NCBI GenBank assembly: GCA_033085395.1
Contig: JANQBS010000288.1
Span: forward strand, 1-46,217
Length of the DNA stretch: 46,217 nucleotides
From: Xanthoparmelia taractica
Lineage: Eukaryota > Ascomycota > Lecanoromycetes > Lecanorales > Parmeliaceae
Reading direction: 5' to 3'
The notes beneath the pieces are model-generated. The model saw only the letters and a list, made by a program, of their open reading frames with translations, did not search any database and was not told the DNA's origin. Below, piece by piece: positions 31,927 through 43,489 of the stretch. Within the stretch, counting starts at the first letter, position 1; each line of letters starts with the position of its first letter. The position numbers and the translations under genes are program-made.

Positions 31927-34105
31927 CTAAAAATGTGGAATAGTAAACCACAGCTCGCGTATATCTTTCGAATCTCCGATCTTTGTCCAGGCCCATCTCA
32001 TATCCAATTCTAATCTTTGGGCCGTTTTGTCGTAACGAATTGTTTTGCTGATCTTGGCACCAAATACTGCATTGTCTCGACCAATTTTGCACATCGGTGG
32101 ATGAAGAGTTTCTTCTTGTCGTACGTAATCATTCAAATCGTAACCGCTGTCTTGCAATCTCTCAAACCACCAGTATAAGAATTCCCCAAACAGCCGTTTG
32201 CTGTCCGTAAATCGGTCCAGGTCGGCTCCAGATCCAGATTGAGGGCCCGAAATGCCATACCCCAATGGCACTTTGTCTATTCTAAACACTTCCCGAGATT
32301 CATGAGCAAAATCCAAGGCTTTAAGTGGTGAGCTGTCGCAGTATGTCACAAAAAGCCGTAACGCGTTATTTAGCGGAGTGGACCCTGGTGAACTCAAGGC
32401 ATGAACATCTGATCCATCCTGGATCAACTTCATCACCAATTGATCAACGGAAGAATCCCGAATCTGTAGATGACTTTGACGATCAATGGTGGCTAACCAT
32501 GCTTGACGCCAAACGGTAGCGGAAAGAACAGTTTTCGAGTCATTGTCTCTGGAATGCAGGATGTAGGGAGCGCGCTCCTCTGTCCAAAGGTAATTGAGAA
32601 GTATACTTGGACCTTCATGCCAGATACCCTTCGCCAAGGAGTGGTATGTATGCCCTGAGCCTCCATTGACGGGAAGTTCGAACCAAGATTGGTCTTGGCG
32701 ACATAGCGATTTAAGTGTTTCCATGGGACCGTACCATTGATGCAAAATAAAATTTGTCATCCCGTGATGTGCTGTAGTCGGATCACACTGGCCCTTCTCA
32801 ACCAATAATTTGACGAGTTGAAGCCATGTTGATCGGGCTGGGTAAGTCTCTTGGTCTGGAAGGGCTAGAAATATAAAGAGGTTGCTTTACAAGAGTTAGC
32901 CTTGAAAGTTTGAGCATACAAGACAGCCTTACGGAATACAACCAAGTCTCTCATTACAATCTGCCCCCTTATCAATTAACAGCCTACAAACATCGACTTG
33001 ATAAAACTTGACAGCGTACTATTCGATTTTAGTCTTTCCACGAAGATAGAATGATATCTTGTTGAGAACTTACATGCAAGGGAGTGAGACCTCGTTCATC
33101 TTTATCGAATGAACTGGCCTCTCCCTTTGAAAATAATCTGCGGACATTTTCAACCTTTCCATTTCTACAAGCTTCAAATATTGGCGCGTCTTTTGGCCTC
33201 AACCTATACGGTCGATAATGATATTGCCAATCCCCGAAACAGGATGTCCTCCAGATAGTAAAGCCCCTAGATGTCAGCCATTGAGCAGCTTGAAATTGGA
33301 TTTTCCATGGCGATCCCTTGGCGATATTGCATTCATCAGAAGAGTCGTCGTCAGTGATTCTGCGATTCTTCGACGAACTTTGGTAAAAATGTACAAAGCC
33401 AATGATAATCCAACAACACGCGACAAAGTCCCAATAGTTGCCATAGCTGCGATTCTTGGGTATTTCAGCAGGTCGATTAATGACTGTGTTGTCTGGAATG
33501 ATTGTGTTGTGTATAGTGATGTCCGAAGTCTCGTTTCGATGTGCATTAACGGAAAACTTGGTAACGTGATTTAATATTAAAGCAATATTCTCCGAGTCTT
33601 TTGACTGCGACTGCTGAATTGCTCCCAACTGGCGCGTTTGCAATGTACTGATAATGTCAACTCAATGCCATACTAAGGAGATATATGTTCGCAGTACTCA
33701 CTGAAAATCCATCTGGTTTACCATTTGCAAAAGCCTGAGACAGCGCGCCATTCGCTGATATAGCTGATTGATTTCGTCTTTTCTCATAGTAGCCTTAATA
33801 GCTTTCCAGGAGACTTTGTGCTTTGTTCGACTGATGTAGGTTTGCGTATCGTCTAGTAGAGATTGTAGGAGCCTTGACAGCTTCTGGAGCTGCTGGATTG
33901 CTTTCTTTCCAGTAATTGAGGCATTGCAATCTTGCTGGAGTAAATCGGATAGAATATCTAGCTCCATGACCATGCTTTCGACCTCATCTGGCAGGTCCTT
34001 TATCGATTGTAGAATTCGTAATAGATTGCGCGAGCTCTGAACCAGTTGCAGCGAAAGCGAAACAACGCCAGCAACACCTGCAGCAATGCTAAAAGGATCA
34101 GCCAT
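31927..34105 (-). CDS. STAND-type N-terminal domain plus ankyrin-repeat protein
   Basis: Exons are 34105-33702, 33647-33074, 33018-32933 and 32884-31927; introns are 54, 55 and 48 bp. The product is 673 residues. The N-terminus MADPFSIAAGVAGVVSLSLQ followed by a helical bundle (about residues 1-135) is the fungal STAND N-terminal, HeLo-like type of domain found on NLR-like receptors. Around residues 195-215 is a hydrophobic stretch, YWDFVACCWIIIGFVHFY, possibly membrane-associated. Ankyrin repeats begin near residue 290 (PIFEACRNGKVENVRRLFSK, then GLTPLHYAVKFYQVDVCRLL) and continue weakly into the last exon. No NACHT or NB-ARC P-loop is visible. It probably acts in self/non-self recognition or cell death. 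The 48-bp third intron uses a TAAAG acceptor, chosen because the TTTCTAG alternative breaks the frame. The stop lies 27 bases before the HET frame. Confidence 0.82.
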
Positions 34106-34740
34106 AATACGAGTAGTTACTTGTATGGTTTACGATGGGAAGGGAAAATTTGGAGAAGAGAAGCCTTGACAGGAATTGAAACAGTCATCCAAAAGGTAGC
34201 TGCTGATTTTGCAGCCTTGTCAGCCTCGCTAGACGACCGCAGAATTAGGCAGCGGTTTACCTGTACGAGGGGCGCAGTCACCCAGGATCAGCTTCCTTCA
34301 CGAGATGATCACCCAGGACGCGCGATGATTGGGAGGCGCTCACCCTATCCCTAATTGGCGCTGAGGGCCGGGGCAGATTTCTGTCTCCTTGGCAATTGAT
34401 GCGATAGTTGTGAGATACTTTGATTGTAAGGGCAAACTAACCTACGAGTTAAGAGGGGTTTCCACATAGAATACATGTTGTAAAGGAGATGAAGCGGAGT
34501 AGAAACAGCGGAAAAATAGGTGTAAGTGAATAGTCACGGCGCATAAAGAGGTGATGAAAGAGATATTACAGGGCTGAGGATTTTTCAGCAGGTATGGACC
34601 GCGATTGTCCGATCCGTAATAATGCGATTATTGTGTAAAGGGAAAGGACTTCAGGATATTGGAGACATGAAGATGAAGTTGCCAGGCTGCCTATTCAATG
34701 CACCCCTTCAAAAAAAGATACTTTTTAATGCCCTACAACG
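34106..34740. other. Intergenic, no gene seen
   Basis: 635 bp between the start of the STAND-ankyrin gene and the stop of the methyltransferase gene. It holds the former's promoter. No repeat or RNA gene was recognised. Confidence 0.5.
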
Positions 34741-35704
34741 CTAGCTCTTAACCAGCCTCGCAACCCAAACGCTCATCGTCTCCACACCCGCAGCCCCACC
34801 CTCTATTTCCTCTAAGGAACCCACCACAGCCTCTTTCATACCCTTCAAGGTCACCCCTAGAGCCTCACGCCGCTTCGATACCTCTTCCACTTCCTTCTCG
34901 AAATCCTTACTCAAGATATTTAATACCTCCCACCTTCCATCCTGCAGCCCTTTCGGGGGCACCACCACCTTCTCTTCCTTGACAGACCAGTCCCCCTTTC
35001 CCGCCATATCCTTGATCGAATCTGGCCCACTGATGTTCCTCACATTTCTCTCTTCACTCTCCTTATCTTCAGTTTGAAGGGTTGTTGAAGTCAGAGCCGC
35101 CAGAACGTGCGGCACCGAGGCTAGAGAAGGGGTACGGAGGGCGTATTCGGCGATGCATAGGCTCGCATCTGGGGTTGTGTGGGAGGGGAGGAGGCGGAGG
35201 AGGGGAGAAAACGTGGAGGGGGAAGAGAAGTACCAGAGGGAGTGGAAGAGAACAATATGTGTATAAGGCTTTTGGGAGGATGGGATGGTGGAGAGATAGT
35301 GTTCAGGGGAGTCTTGGATCCAGCTGATGCGAGGACCGAGGTGAGAGGCGGATAGCTGGTTCTGGGATTGGCCGATGGTGATGGGGGAGCCTGTGTAGGA
35401 GGGTGAGACGCCGTTGCAGGAGAAAAAGTGGGAGGACTTTGAACGTGGGGAGGTCGAAAACATTTGGCGTACCTGAATTCAAAGGAGCAGGATCCACAGC
35501 GTCAACATGTCCGCTCTCACCCACTGCTGTTGCGAGTACGATGGTACAATCGCCTTGACCTGGACCGATTTCGAGAACCCGAGAGCCAGGCGGAATGTTC
35601 CATGATTCGACTATGCTGACGCGATGTTCGAATTGAGGACTGTAGTCGGGACTGGCGCCATAAATCTTGAGAAGTTCGTCAATGTTAAAGGCGTTGGATG
35701 CCAT
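34741..35704 (-). CDS. SAM-dependent methyltransferase (class I fold)
   Basis: Exon 1 is 35704-35473 and exon 2 is 35390-34741; the intron 35391-35472 is 82 bp. The product is 293 residues. SAM-binding motif I is VLEIGPGQGDCTIVLA at residues 43-58, followed by the acidic motif-II-like HVDAVDPAPL. After the splice the sequence runs GSPITIGQSQNQLSAS and HLGPRISWIQ, then HIVLFHSLWYFSS, the post-motif strand common to fungal small-molecule methyltransferases. The C-terminal third is helical and charged. The substrate cannot be inferred. The unspliced frame ends early, so the intron is needed; the junction restores the GSPITIGQ continuity. The gene is on the same strand as its STAND-ankyrin neighbour, 0.6 kb away, with no sign that they are related. 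It appears intact. Confidence 0.87.
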
Positions 35705-37975
35705 GTTAAGTCAATCAAAGAGATGGAGAAAGTTTCTAGGAGATAAGATAATCTGCAGAGGGATGCTTTCCCTTCTTTATCTTGGAGGCCTATTGGGTCT
35801 GAGATGCGGCCAGCTTGTTGAAGGATTCATGCAGGATGAATAAGCTGACTGCATGCGGCACGATAGGATTTCAGTTAAGGAAGAGCCTACGAAGTATCGA
35901 TATTGAAAATGGAGACGCAAAGCAGGTTGAAGAACAGATCAAGGCAGAAAAGTGTGTCACATGCAGAAAAACGTGCATGCATTCGCATACATTCGCTGTT
36001 GTGTGACTTTTACTGTGCCGATTGCTGTGCCGATTAATTGGATTGACGTGGCTTCGAGGCTCAAACAGCATTCTTTCTTACTCAAGATCATCTTAGTCGT
36101 CAAGTGTAGGATGATGAACACGCATGAAGAGAATAACGGACATGATGAAGAGGGAAACGGAAGTCTCTGGTGTTCGGCATTCGAAAGAGGAATATGGCCA
36201 TGATCGGGTACTAGTTCTCGCATAGATTTCTATTCCGGCTGTGTATAGATAACCACATAAAACCTAAGTTTAGATCTCTCAATTCACTGTTTCGTTACGA
36301 GCGTTCATGGTGAAGACCTGAGAATCTGAGCCAAGATCTTTACATTGGAAATCTAGGGTATGCACCTCAGGTCAGCTAACCCTAGCCCTAAGATCCTGAG
36401 CGGCGATGTGGTATGCAACCTCCACTATCATCGATGGTACAAATCAGTCAATGCTACTTCCTTCCAATTGAAGACTTCTGTGCCTATCCAGACCCTCCAT
36501 TCTAGGATGGGCATTCGTTGTACCGTGGCTGCCGGTTCGTGCCCAAGGACTGCGGAATCAAAACTTGCCCTTGGCTCCTGGCTTCTCTGTCCCATCGAGC
36601 CCTACTGCAGGCTTCTACAAAGTCCGCCCAAGCTCTGAAGCCACTGCCTTGGAGATGCTATTCTGAAAAAAGCGTTTCTACGTAAGTGAGAGTAAATACA
36701 GAAGCGGGCTTCGGCTAATGAGGGGTTGCAACCATTAGTGTAGCTTCCTAAAGCCAATCAGTCTTCGATCAAGCCAGCACTCTCGTGCTACGGTGACAAT
36801 GTCCTGCAACGCAAAATCCTGAATCGGATCGCCGATGCTGAAGCGAATACACCTAGCTAGAAGCCTGGGATATTTGGGGCAAGAGGAAGGATCATTTGGT
36901 CACAAGTGAAGGATGGCACAAACTGCAGGACATGGGCATAAGAGAGGGCATTGTGGCCATCGCGTATGTGAATGCAAATGGCGTTAACGGCAGAGTGCAC
37001 CAATCATCAAGTATCACATGTGGACCGGTTCATGTGCCTATGTCACCTGACCGAGTGCTATGACAGATGGGCCGGTCCAGAAGCACCTCGGTCAGCGGAC
37101 ACGGACGTGTCTCGGACGGCAGATCAACGCTTGACGTATCGGAATACTGAAGGCGCATGGACATCGGGTCATTGGATGACCAGCGAGTTGGTGGTTCCGA
37201 TGTTCGCAACCCTGGCGACCTACTCGACTAAATCTGATACTGATGACGCGCCGACTGGGGTAGATGGTAGCCCTTCGGACCATGGCAGGTCAATGGCTTC
37301 AGATGGGGTTTTCAGCGCTACAGATGCAAACTTGGCTGTATCACTCAGGAGGACACCAGAGGGATGCATCTCCGCTTTCTATTCGCCCATGCGGCTGAGT
37401 GTCCCACAAAGCGAGTGCTCTACGCGTACTAAAAGGTAAAGCGGGTGCAGCGGCTCTCGGGGCGTGAGAGAAAGGGGTCAGCATGGCCACGGAGCGTGGA
37501 GAATTGCAGAAACTGTTGATGCGGCGGGCTCTCGCATCCTATGGAAGTCCTGGCAGCGGTTGGTCATCAACGCCAAGAACTAAGAGGCGCAGGAGTTGAG
37601 AGCACTGGGAAGGAAGCTTACGGAGAGTTTGGGATGTCGGTGGGAGATGCAGCGAGCGATGGAAATGCAGTGGCTTGCAAGGTTGCAAGAAAAGTGGATT
37701 GGCAGACAGAGCGAGGGTGATGCGATGAATGAACTAAGACGTCAGAAGGCACAATGTACGATCGAAAGATCATTTTTGACATTTGTGGTAATAAAGTGCC
37801 ATTAGCAAGGCCGTAGTCATCCTCTATCCTTCCTAAGCCATGTGAAGTTGGCAGTTGGTGTGTTGAGAAGCCGGGACTTCCTAGCATGGACAGCGTTAGC
37901 CTTAGAAACAGTACGTAGTAAGATCTTTATTGAAATGTTTATAATAGACTACGTTAGTAATAAAATTTGCGTTCA
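35705..37975. other. Intergenic with unassigned open frames
   Basis: 2.3 kb. A 155-codon ATG-led frame at 36972-37439 (+) and two shorter overlapping frames at 37483-37760 are the only candidates. The latter encode amphipathic, basic sequence (for example RWEMQRAMEMQWLARLQEKW) in one frame and MATERGELQKLLMRRALASY in another. None has a recognisable domain, and no splice pattern joins them convincingly. They may be remnants of an old gene. Confidence 0.4.
36972..37439 (+). CDS. Hypothetical orphan open frame
   Basis: 155 residues beginning MQMALTAECTNHQVSHVDRF. Composition is ordinary, rich in Ser, Thr, Asp and Arg, with no signal peptide, helix bundle or known motif. Base composition is balanced and not RIP-like. 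It could equally be chance, since the region is GC-neutral and long open frames occur by luck. Listed with low confidence for completeness. Confidence 0.2.
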   Translation: MQMALTAECTNHQVSHVDRFMCLCHLTECYDRWAGPEAPRSADTDVSRTADQRLTYRNTEGAWTSGHWMTSELVVPMFATLATYSTKSDTDDAPTGVDGSPSDHGRSMASDGVFSATDANLAVSLRRTPEGCISAFYSPMRLSVPQSECSTRTKR

Positions 37976-38077
37976 GCCTCCGTGGCGTAGTTGGTTATCG
38001 CGCAGGTCTCATAATTATATGATCCAGCTTCAGTCTGGGATATCCTGAGGTCACCAGTTCGATCCTGGTCGGGGGCA
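37976..38077 (+). tRNA. tRNA-Met (CAU), elongator type, with intron
   Basis: The acceptor stem GCCTCCG (37976-37982) pairs with CGGGGGC (38070-38076), followed by discriminator A. The D arm is GCG TAGTTGGTTAT CGC. The anticodon loop CTCATAA gives anticodon CAT at 38010-38012. An intron of about 28 nt (roughly 38015-38042) follows the base 3' to the anticodon, at the canonical 37/38 site, and can pair with the anticodon. The T arm is ACCAG TTCGATC CTGGT. A run of about 19 T from 38080 is the pol III terminator. The pair 31-39 is a T-T mismatch. Confidence 0.9.
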
Positions 38078-38079
38078 AT

Positions 38080-38098
38080 TTTTTTTTTTTTTTTTTTT
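38080..38098 (+). terminator. RNA polymerase III terminator (long T run)
   Basis: An uninterrupted run of about 19 T starts two bases after the tRNA discriminator base. Four to six T suffice, so the length is unusual but harmless. Confidence 0.85.
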
Positions 38099-38099
38099 T

Positions 38100-38875
38100 G
38101 ATCTTTCTCCTGGTTTTTGATTCCTTTTGAGTCTTTATTTTATTTTCCTTAGTTTTGGCTTCTTTGTCACGATAAAGCGACTTCAAGGTACCGAGTTTTT
38201 GGCATACCCTATCCTATGGTGGTCTAACAAACTGCTATCATGACATTGATTTCCGCAGAACACGAAGCACGACTGTAAGTGAACCCAAACGAAGGATGGG
38301 AGACTCCATACCATTCTAAAGATTTAAGTCTATTACTACAAGACGAATGATGCAGGATTAAAGATAAAGACTCTTCTGGAGTAGAACATGATGCATCTTT
38401 GACAGAGATACGGTTATTCACTTATATCTTAGGAACACAAAGTTACCCGTCGACGACATCCCATCCGGTGCTCTCCTCGATATACAGTGGTTGCATTGAT
38501 TGTTCTCGAGACCGAAAGTAATGCGGAATGCGGTAATGTACTTCTAAAGTCTTCTTTTGATGATTTGGCTTCAAGTGGGGGCTCGCAGTTGAATCATGCC
38601 GCCCGCGTGGGTTTCAAATTGGCGGTAAATCCTCGTTGACCTTATTGAGATGCCCCTTGGATATGCTTATAGTAAGATCTTTACCCCTTCGTTCTGCTGT
38701 CAAGTCTGTCATATCTTACCGTACGTTATGCTGGATGAAAATTTCCATCCTTTCTCGTTCGTGGATGCTCCTAAGACATTCCTTACTCTCATTCTGCTAG
38801 TGCCTGCTAACGGTACGAAGATTCCCATTCTTTTTCCACTTATCTTAAGAGGTCTTCCTGTTTGTCACAGCATCA
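38100..38875. other. Intergenic, no gene seen
   Basis: Between the tRNA terminator and the secreted-protein pseudogene. It probably contains the old promoter of the latter. The open frames are short and lack domain character. Confidence 0.5.
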
Positions 38876-40099
38876 ATGCGAGGACTCTTTACTTCTGTGG
38901 TTGTACTCGCTGCGGCACTTGCTGCTCCTCTTGCTAGCCACTTGGATGATGAGACCTGCGTGCTGGACTGGGTCAATCCTGTTGAACATCACCCCTCTTT
39001 TTCAGGCGCCGTAGTATCTGGCAACAATACAACACATGGTGGAGATGTTGCGGTCAGACAAAAGTCGGCTATTGTGGCATCCGCAGATACAAGTACCATC
39101 TCTATGCCAACTCGCCCCGACGGATCAGCTGGTCTGCCAGTCAATAACGACCATCTTTCAGCTCCAACTGACACCAGACCTGTCCCCCACGGCGCAGCCA
39201 TTTATACACCATCCGGCAACACCATCAACTGCACCGACTTCAACTCCTGGATGACCACACACCGAAACCGCCGATCTCGCTTCAAAGTACCTCAAAGTAG
39301 CACCCGGAACTTACAGCTACGGTCTCGGCACCGCCCATGCCCTCGACGCAGACGCAAATCTGTCCCCAGGCAACAACATCATTCTATGGCTCTTCTCCGG
39401 CAGCTGGACCCACGACCTGCGCAACGTCACCTTTCTCATCCCCATCACGCTCGAGAACGCCAACCGCCGACCCGGCCGACATAATCTACGTTGACGAATC
39501 CGACGACCTGACCATCCTCGGCGGCACCGTCTGGATCGACCAAGACGAGCCGTTCTCCCAAGCCCGCCTCACTTCCCTCACCCCCCCACCCTCTGGTCCC
39601 CAACGCGCCACTTTCACCGTCGAAAAGGGCTGCTACAACGTCAGCGCCAGGGCGGCCGCCGGTCCCCGCAACCAAGGCTGCGTCGACACCAGCTCCCCAA
39701 CGCACTTCACGCGCCCGCCCTGCAACTTCTGGAAAGAGAACGGGTACGACTTCGCCGCCCCCGACGCCACGCGCACCTTCTCCGCCACCGTCCTCACGGG
39801 CTCCGCGCTCCAAGCGGACTACGTAATTTCCATGCAAGTCGGTCCCAAAAGCCTGACGGCCACTCAGCAGCGGGAACAACGCCAATTTGCATGCACGTCA
39901 AGGGCATGACGACTAATGGGCCTCTCGCCCAGATCGGCCTGAACGGTAGCTAAACAGACGGCGACGTTTCAGGACTATTATTACGTGAATCCGCCGCTAT
40001 GGCCGGGGTTTGCGGAAAGGGGTCAACGGGCCGACGTTGAGTTGGGGGCACATTGGGGATGCGCCGGGCCAGGCGGAGGTGGTGTATGTGGGTTCTTAG
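38876..40099 (+). pseudogene. Secreted fungal protein, multiply frameshifted
   Basis: The frame opens with a signal peptide (MRGLFTSVVVLAAALAAPLA) and reads to INCTDFNSWMTTH. It then continues in three or more other frames: APGTYSYGLGTAHALDADAN and WLFSGSWTHDLRNVTFLIPI; DIIYVDESDDLTILGGTVWI to HFTRPPCNFWKENGYDF and VISMQVGP; VKGMTTNGPLAQIGLNG; YYYVNPPLWPGFAER; and VNGPTLSWGHIGDA. These blocks are collinear pieces of one long secreted protein family that I recognise in other fungi but cannot name functionally. The needed shifts include loss of a CA unit in a CACACA run near 39258, one extra C near 39470 and about four extra bases near 39888. GC content is high and no RIP is seen. It is most likely a true pseudogene; assembly error in all sites is unlikely. 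Confidence 0.75.
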
Positions 40100-42226
40100 T
40101 GGCAGTCTATGGGGTGTGAGAGGGATTTGCAGGCGGGGGGGGAGTGAGACGTTGCCGGTGGATTAGGATCTGTGGAGATGGCTGGGCTCTGTCTTTCTGT
40201 TACGTGAAATTTTTTTTTTCTTGGGTTGTATGTATTCAATTATTTTAACAGAACGCATGCGTAAATAAGTAGACGGCGGGAGAGAAAAATTGGCACACCA
40301 AGTGAAGACCACAGAAACCACACTTCCCCTTCCCCCTCCCTTAAAACCTCCTTGACACTATCAAAGCCAATAATAACCCAAAACCACCTCCCCGCTAATA
40401 ACGCCCTAATCCATATATCCATCTAGCCATCTATTCATGCTTACTTACTTACCCTACCTAAGCTTCTTTTTTACCGTGGATAACAGAATGCGTTTCCCAT
40501 CACGCTCCCACTCACGCTTGGATATATTTACATATACGAGATGCCATGACTGAAACCCAGACAGAGAGAGAATTGGGTTCCTGCTGCTCGGCGACGAGTG
40601 AGTGCACATATACCCTACCGGTAAAAGGAAAAAGGAAAAAAAACCAAAAAAAGGGAACGTTTGCGGTCTCGGAGGCGTCAGGTGCATTTTTGGTCGCCAT
40701 GACTTGGAGGTGCTTACTTCAATCGGTCCATGTATTCCCTGATGGACAGGGGGTCATATACGCACGTAATAGGTAGGTGTGTATCATACATGTCCGAACG
40801 TACATTGTGTCATCACTGATCATAATACGTATGTATATCTAGAAAGTATATGCGTATATCGAACCGTATCACAAGAGTCCTTGAAATAATAGACCAGGAA
40901 ACAAGCATCTTCCTTAGAAAGACCTTGAATTCTGCATATGTATGTATATAGACAGACTTGTGCGTGACACATGAAGTTTATTTCATCACTGTTTCACTCC
41001 ACTTACATACATACACAGAGATGTATGCGAATCGTATACCATATACTCCACCACAAAATCCCCGCAGCGCTCAACCTCGCTCACCTCGATGTACTGACCA
41101 ACTTAAAATTCAATAGTGTGTCCATCTCCATCTCCATCTCTATGCAGCTACACAAGCGCCGCTCGCCCGTGGAGTAGGTTTCAACCAGCGATGTACCCAT
41201 CTACGTAACCGGAAGAGACGTTTATCAACCGTCGTGTCAACCGTTATCTCAACAATGGATACCTACCTGACTTCAGCCAGCGCACTCACCACACCAGCGC
41301 CATCCCCAAGTAAGCGACGCCATGCATGTTATGTCCCCCTCCCTGCATTTATCAACACGAAACTCAAAGGAAAACAGAGATGACGGGAGGGCAGAGATCT
41401 CGAAGTGGACTGGCGCGTCATCTGGTGTTGTTGGGTGACGGCGGAAGATGGCTGGGTAGGTGTTGAGGGCGTGTGTGTGTGTGTGTGTGTGCATGTGTGT
41501 GCAGTACGTACTTACTTACATTACCTGAGTATTTATTAGTTTTATTAATCACATCCCCCCCACGACGCCAGCGCAGAAAAGCAGAGCATACATGTAGGGC
41601 TATCAAGACATGGTGAAGCAGTTTGGTAAGCGATTGAAGCGTCGTGAATAAGACCTAACTAACTAAGCACTTGAGAAATCGAACCCTGACGTTGAGGGAA
41701 ACAAACACGCAGGAAGGAGCAATCTCTACGGAATGACTGTCCTCTCATGAGTCCATCTCTGCTTATTTCCAATCTCTCACGCACCTCACTGTACTTCACT
41801 TCACCATTCGACTCAAGACTTCTGCTTGTAGCCGCCAGTGTCTCGATCTGGGAGTTGCGAATCGGGGTGTAGCTGAGAGGAGAGAGAGAGGTTTGGCTTC
41901 ATGTTGTAGTATGATGGGGTTGTCAGCTCCAAAGACAAGAAGAAACGGGAAGGAGGGCGTTTATAGTTCTTGAGAGTGCGCACTGCTGTGCTTACAAAGA
42001 CGACGTCGTTGGGGGGATTCTGTCTTTGATTTGTTGCAAGAGTATCTGCCATTAAATATGCACATGCTTAGAGCTATGAGAGTTAATTGCAACAGTTGCA
42101 ACAGAAGCTGAAATGGGCAAGTGAGGAGCGACATCAACACCATAACTTCATCATCCATAGATCATGCCAGTCTTCTTCCGATGCCTCCACATTTGAGCAG
42201 AATGCAAGTCTTGCTCTCGAGGCTTT
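40100..42226. other. Intergenic with simple repeats, no gene seen
   Basis: 2.1 kb. It contains (CATCTC)n near 41120-41140, a (TG)n tract at 41470-41500 and many TATGTATG/ACATAC-type runs at 40780-41020. The open frames follow these repeats. No transposon ends or RNA genes were recognised. Confidence 0.55.
41470..41500. repeat. Microsatellite (TG)n
   Basis: About ten GT units followed by GCATGTGTGTGC. Simple repeat. Confidence 0.9.
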
Positions 42227-43213
42227 TCAAGACAACATCTTTCGCAGCTCTGCCCGGAAGTCTTCCACGCCGCCTCCTAGGCTCTGCTGGGAACTATGCA
42301 TGTGTCCATAAATTGGATGATTCAGATAATTAGCCGGTATCTCAATGATGTTAACTGCAGCATCAAACGCCCCTTTCCCAGTACCCATCGCTTCGAGCCA
42401 GTGAAAGGCATCGCGATATAGCTGCTTCGCAATCCTCTTCGGTCCTCCCCAAGAAATTTCACAATCGAGGTGCAAGCGCTTGAGGTTGACGGCACCAGTG
42501 AGCAGCGTGAAGGCTGGGTGGTTTAGTGCCTTGTGGGCTTTCGTGTAACCCCAGCCTCTGACGGTAAGGTCGGTGATGGTGGCGCGGTTCTTGGGGCCGA
42601 TGATGGCAAGGAATGCGTGCATGGCCATGGTGTCTTCAACCGCAAAGGTGTTGCCGGCGTATAGAATTGGTTGGGCTTCGGCATAGGTGGCCTGGTTGAG
42701 AAGCAGAATATTCGGCACGAGGGCTGGCAGGGTGGTGTTTGCAGAGGCTTCTAATGACTGTGATCCAGAGCCGTACCTGTACCGGCCTCTACGATAGTAG
42801 CCGAAAAAGTTGCTCTTGGCGGGCACCGAGCGTTGGACTGTGCGGCGGTAGCGTTTGGTCTTTGACGTTAAGAATATGCTGTTGGCATCCGTAAGGGCCA
42901 AATCGTATATCTGATTCCTGAGCTCTGCCGGGAGTGAGGTGAAGGGAAAGATTTTGCGTTTGGGAAGTGGTTTGGTTGAGACGGTGGTGGTACGGCTGGT
43001 TTTGAGCTTCTAGAGTAGACTGTTAGATGACATTCAGTTGGCACAGACAGCCAAGATGCTCTAACGGACCTTTTTGGTCGTCGCTGGGAGTTCCTCATCT
43101 GACGTACGATACTCATCGTCTGCTTCGCTCTCGTCAGAGCTGCTTTCGTGGTATGAGATGTCAGCTCTCTTGCGCTTTGGGTAAGCTCGCGTTGTCTCTG
43201 CCGTGCTGGCCAT
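42227..43213 (-). CDS. F-box-like/DUF protein of the LPAELRNxIYDLAL family
   Basis: Exon 1 is 43213-43070 and exon 2 is 43009-42227; the 60-bp intron 43010-43069 has a CTAAC branch motif. The product is 308 residues. The first 70 residues are charged and disordered (PKRKRADISYHESSSDESEA), with a likely nuclear localisation signal. Then comes FPFTSLPAELRNQIYDLAL, the signature of a very large Dothideomycete family with an F-box-like N-terminus. NILLLNQATYAEAQPILYAG follows, then ATITDLTVRGWGY and a C-terminal region of alternating strands. Members are annotated as F-box or DUF7730-like proteins and are presumed to be ubiquitin-ligase adaptors; experimental evidence is scarce. The start ATG at 43213 is supported by the splice frame. 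The donor GTCCGT is weak. The gene lies beside the AT-rich island but is not itself RIP-affected. Confidence 0.8.
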
Positions 43214-43489
43214 GATTGACTTCCTGATGAGTGATGAGGGAGGCAGTGTTGTGTAGAGAAAAGGGAAGATGTTTTCCAGCGGCGTGCTTTAAGTAGAAGA
43301 GGTACAAGAATTGATGTCAGGTGATTTGATCACTAGAACAGGCTTAGCGTAGGCAAGAGTTCAGGCAGCGACCTTCTTTAGGGAAAGGACGAGCCAACAG
43401 AGCCAAGATAGACAACATGACTACGGACAGTCCCCCTTCCACAGTCCCCCGTCGCTCTAAATAAGCCACCCGCAGGCTAGGCTTTAGCC

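Noticed and set aside
32865..32932. Acceptor TTTCTAG at 32865-32866 for the third intron of the STAND-ankyrin gene
   Set aside because: It puts the last exon out of frame; the TAAAG acceptor (intron 32885-32932) keeps the frame and gives FIFLALPDQETYPARSTWLQ, which reads like the expected protein.
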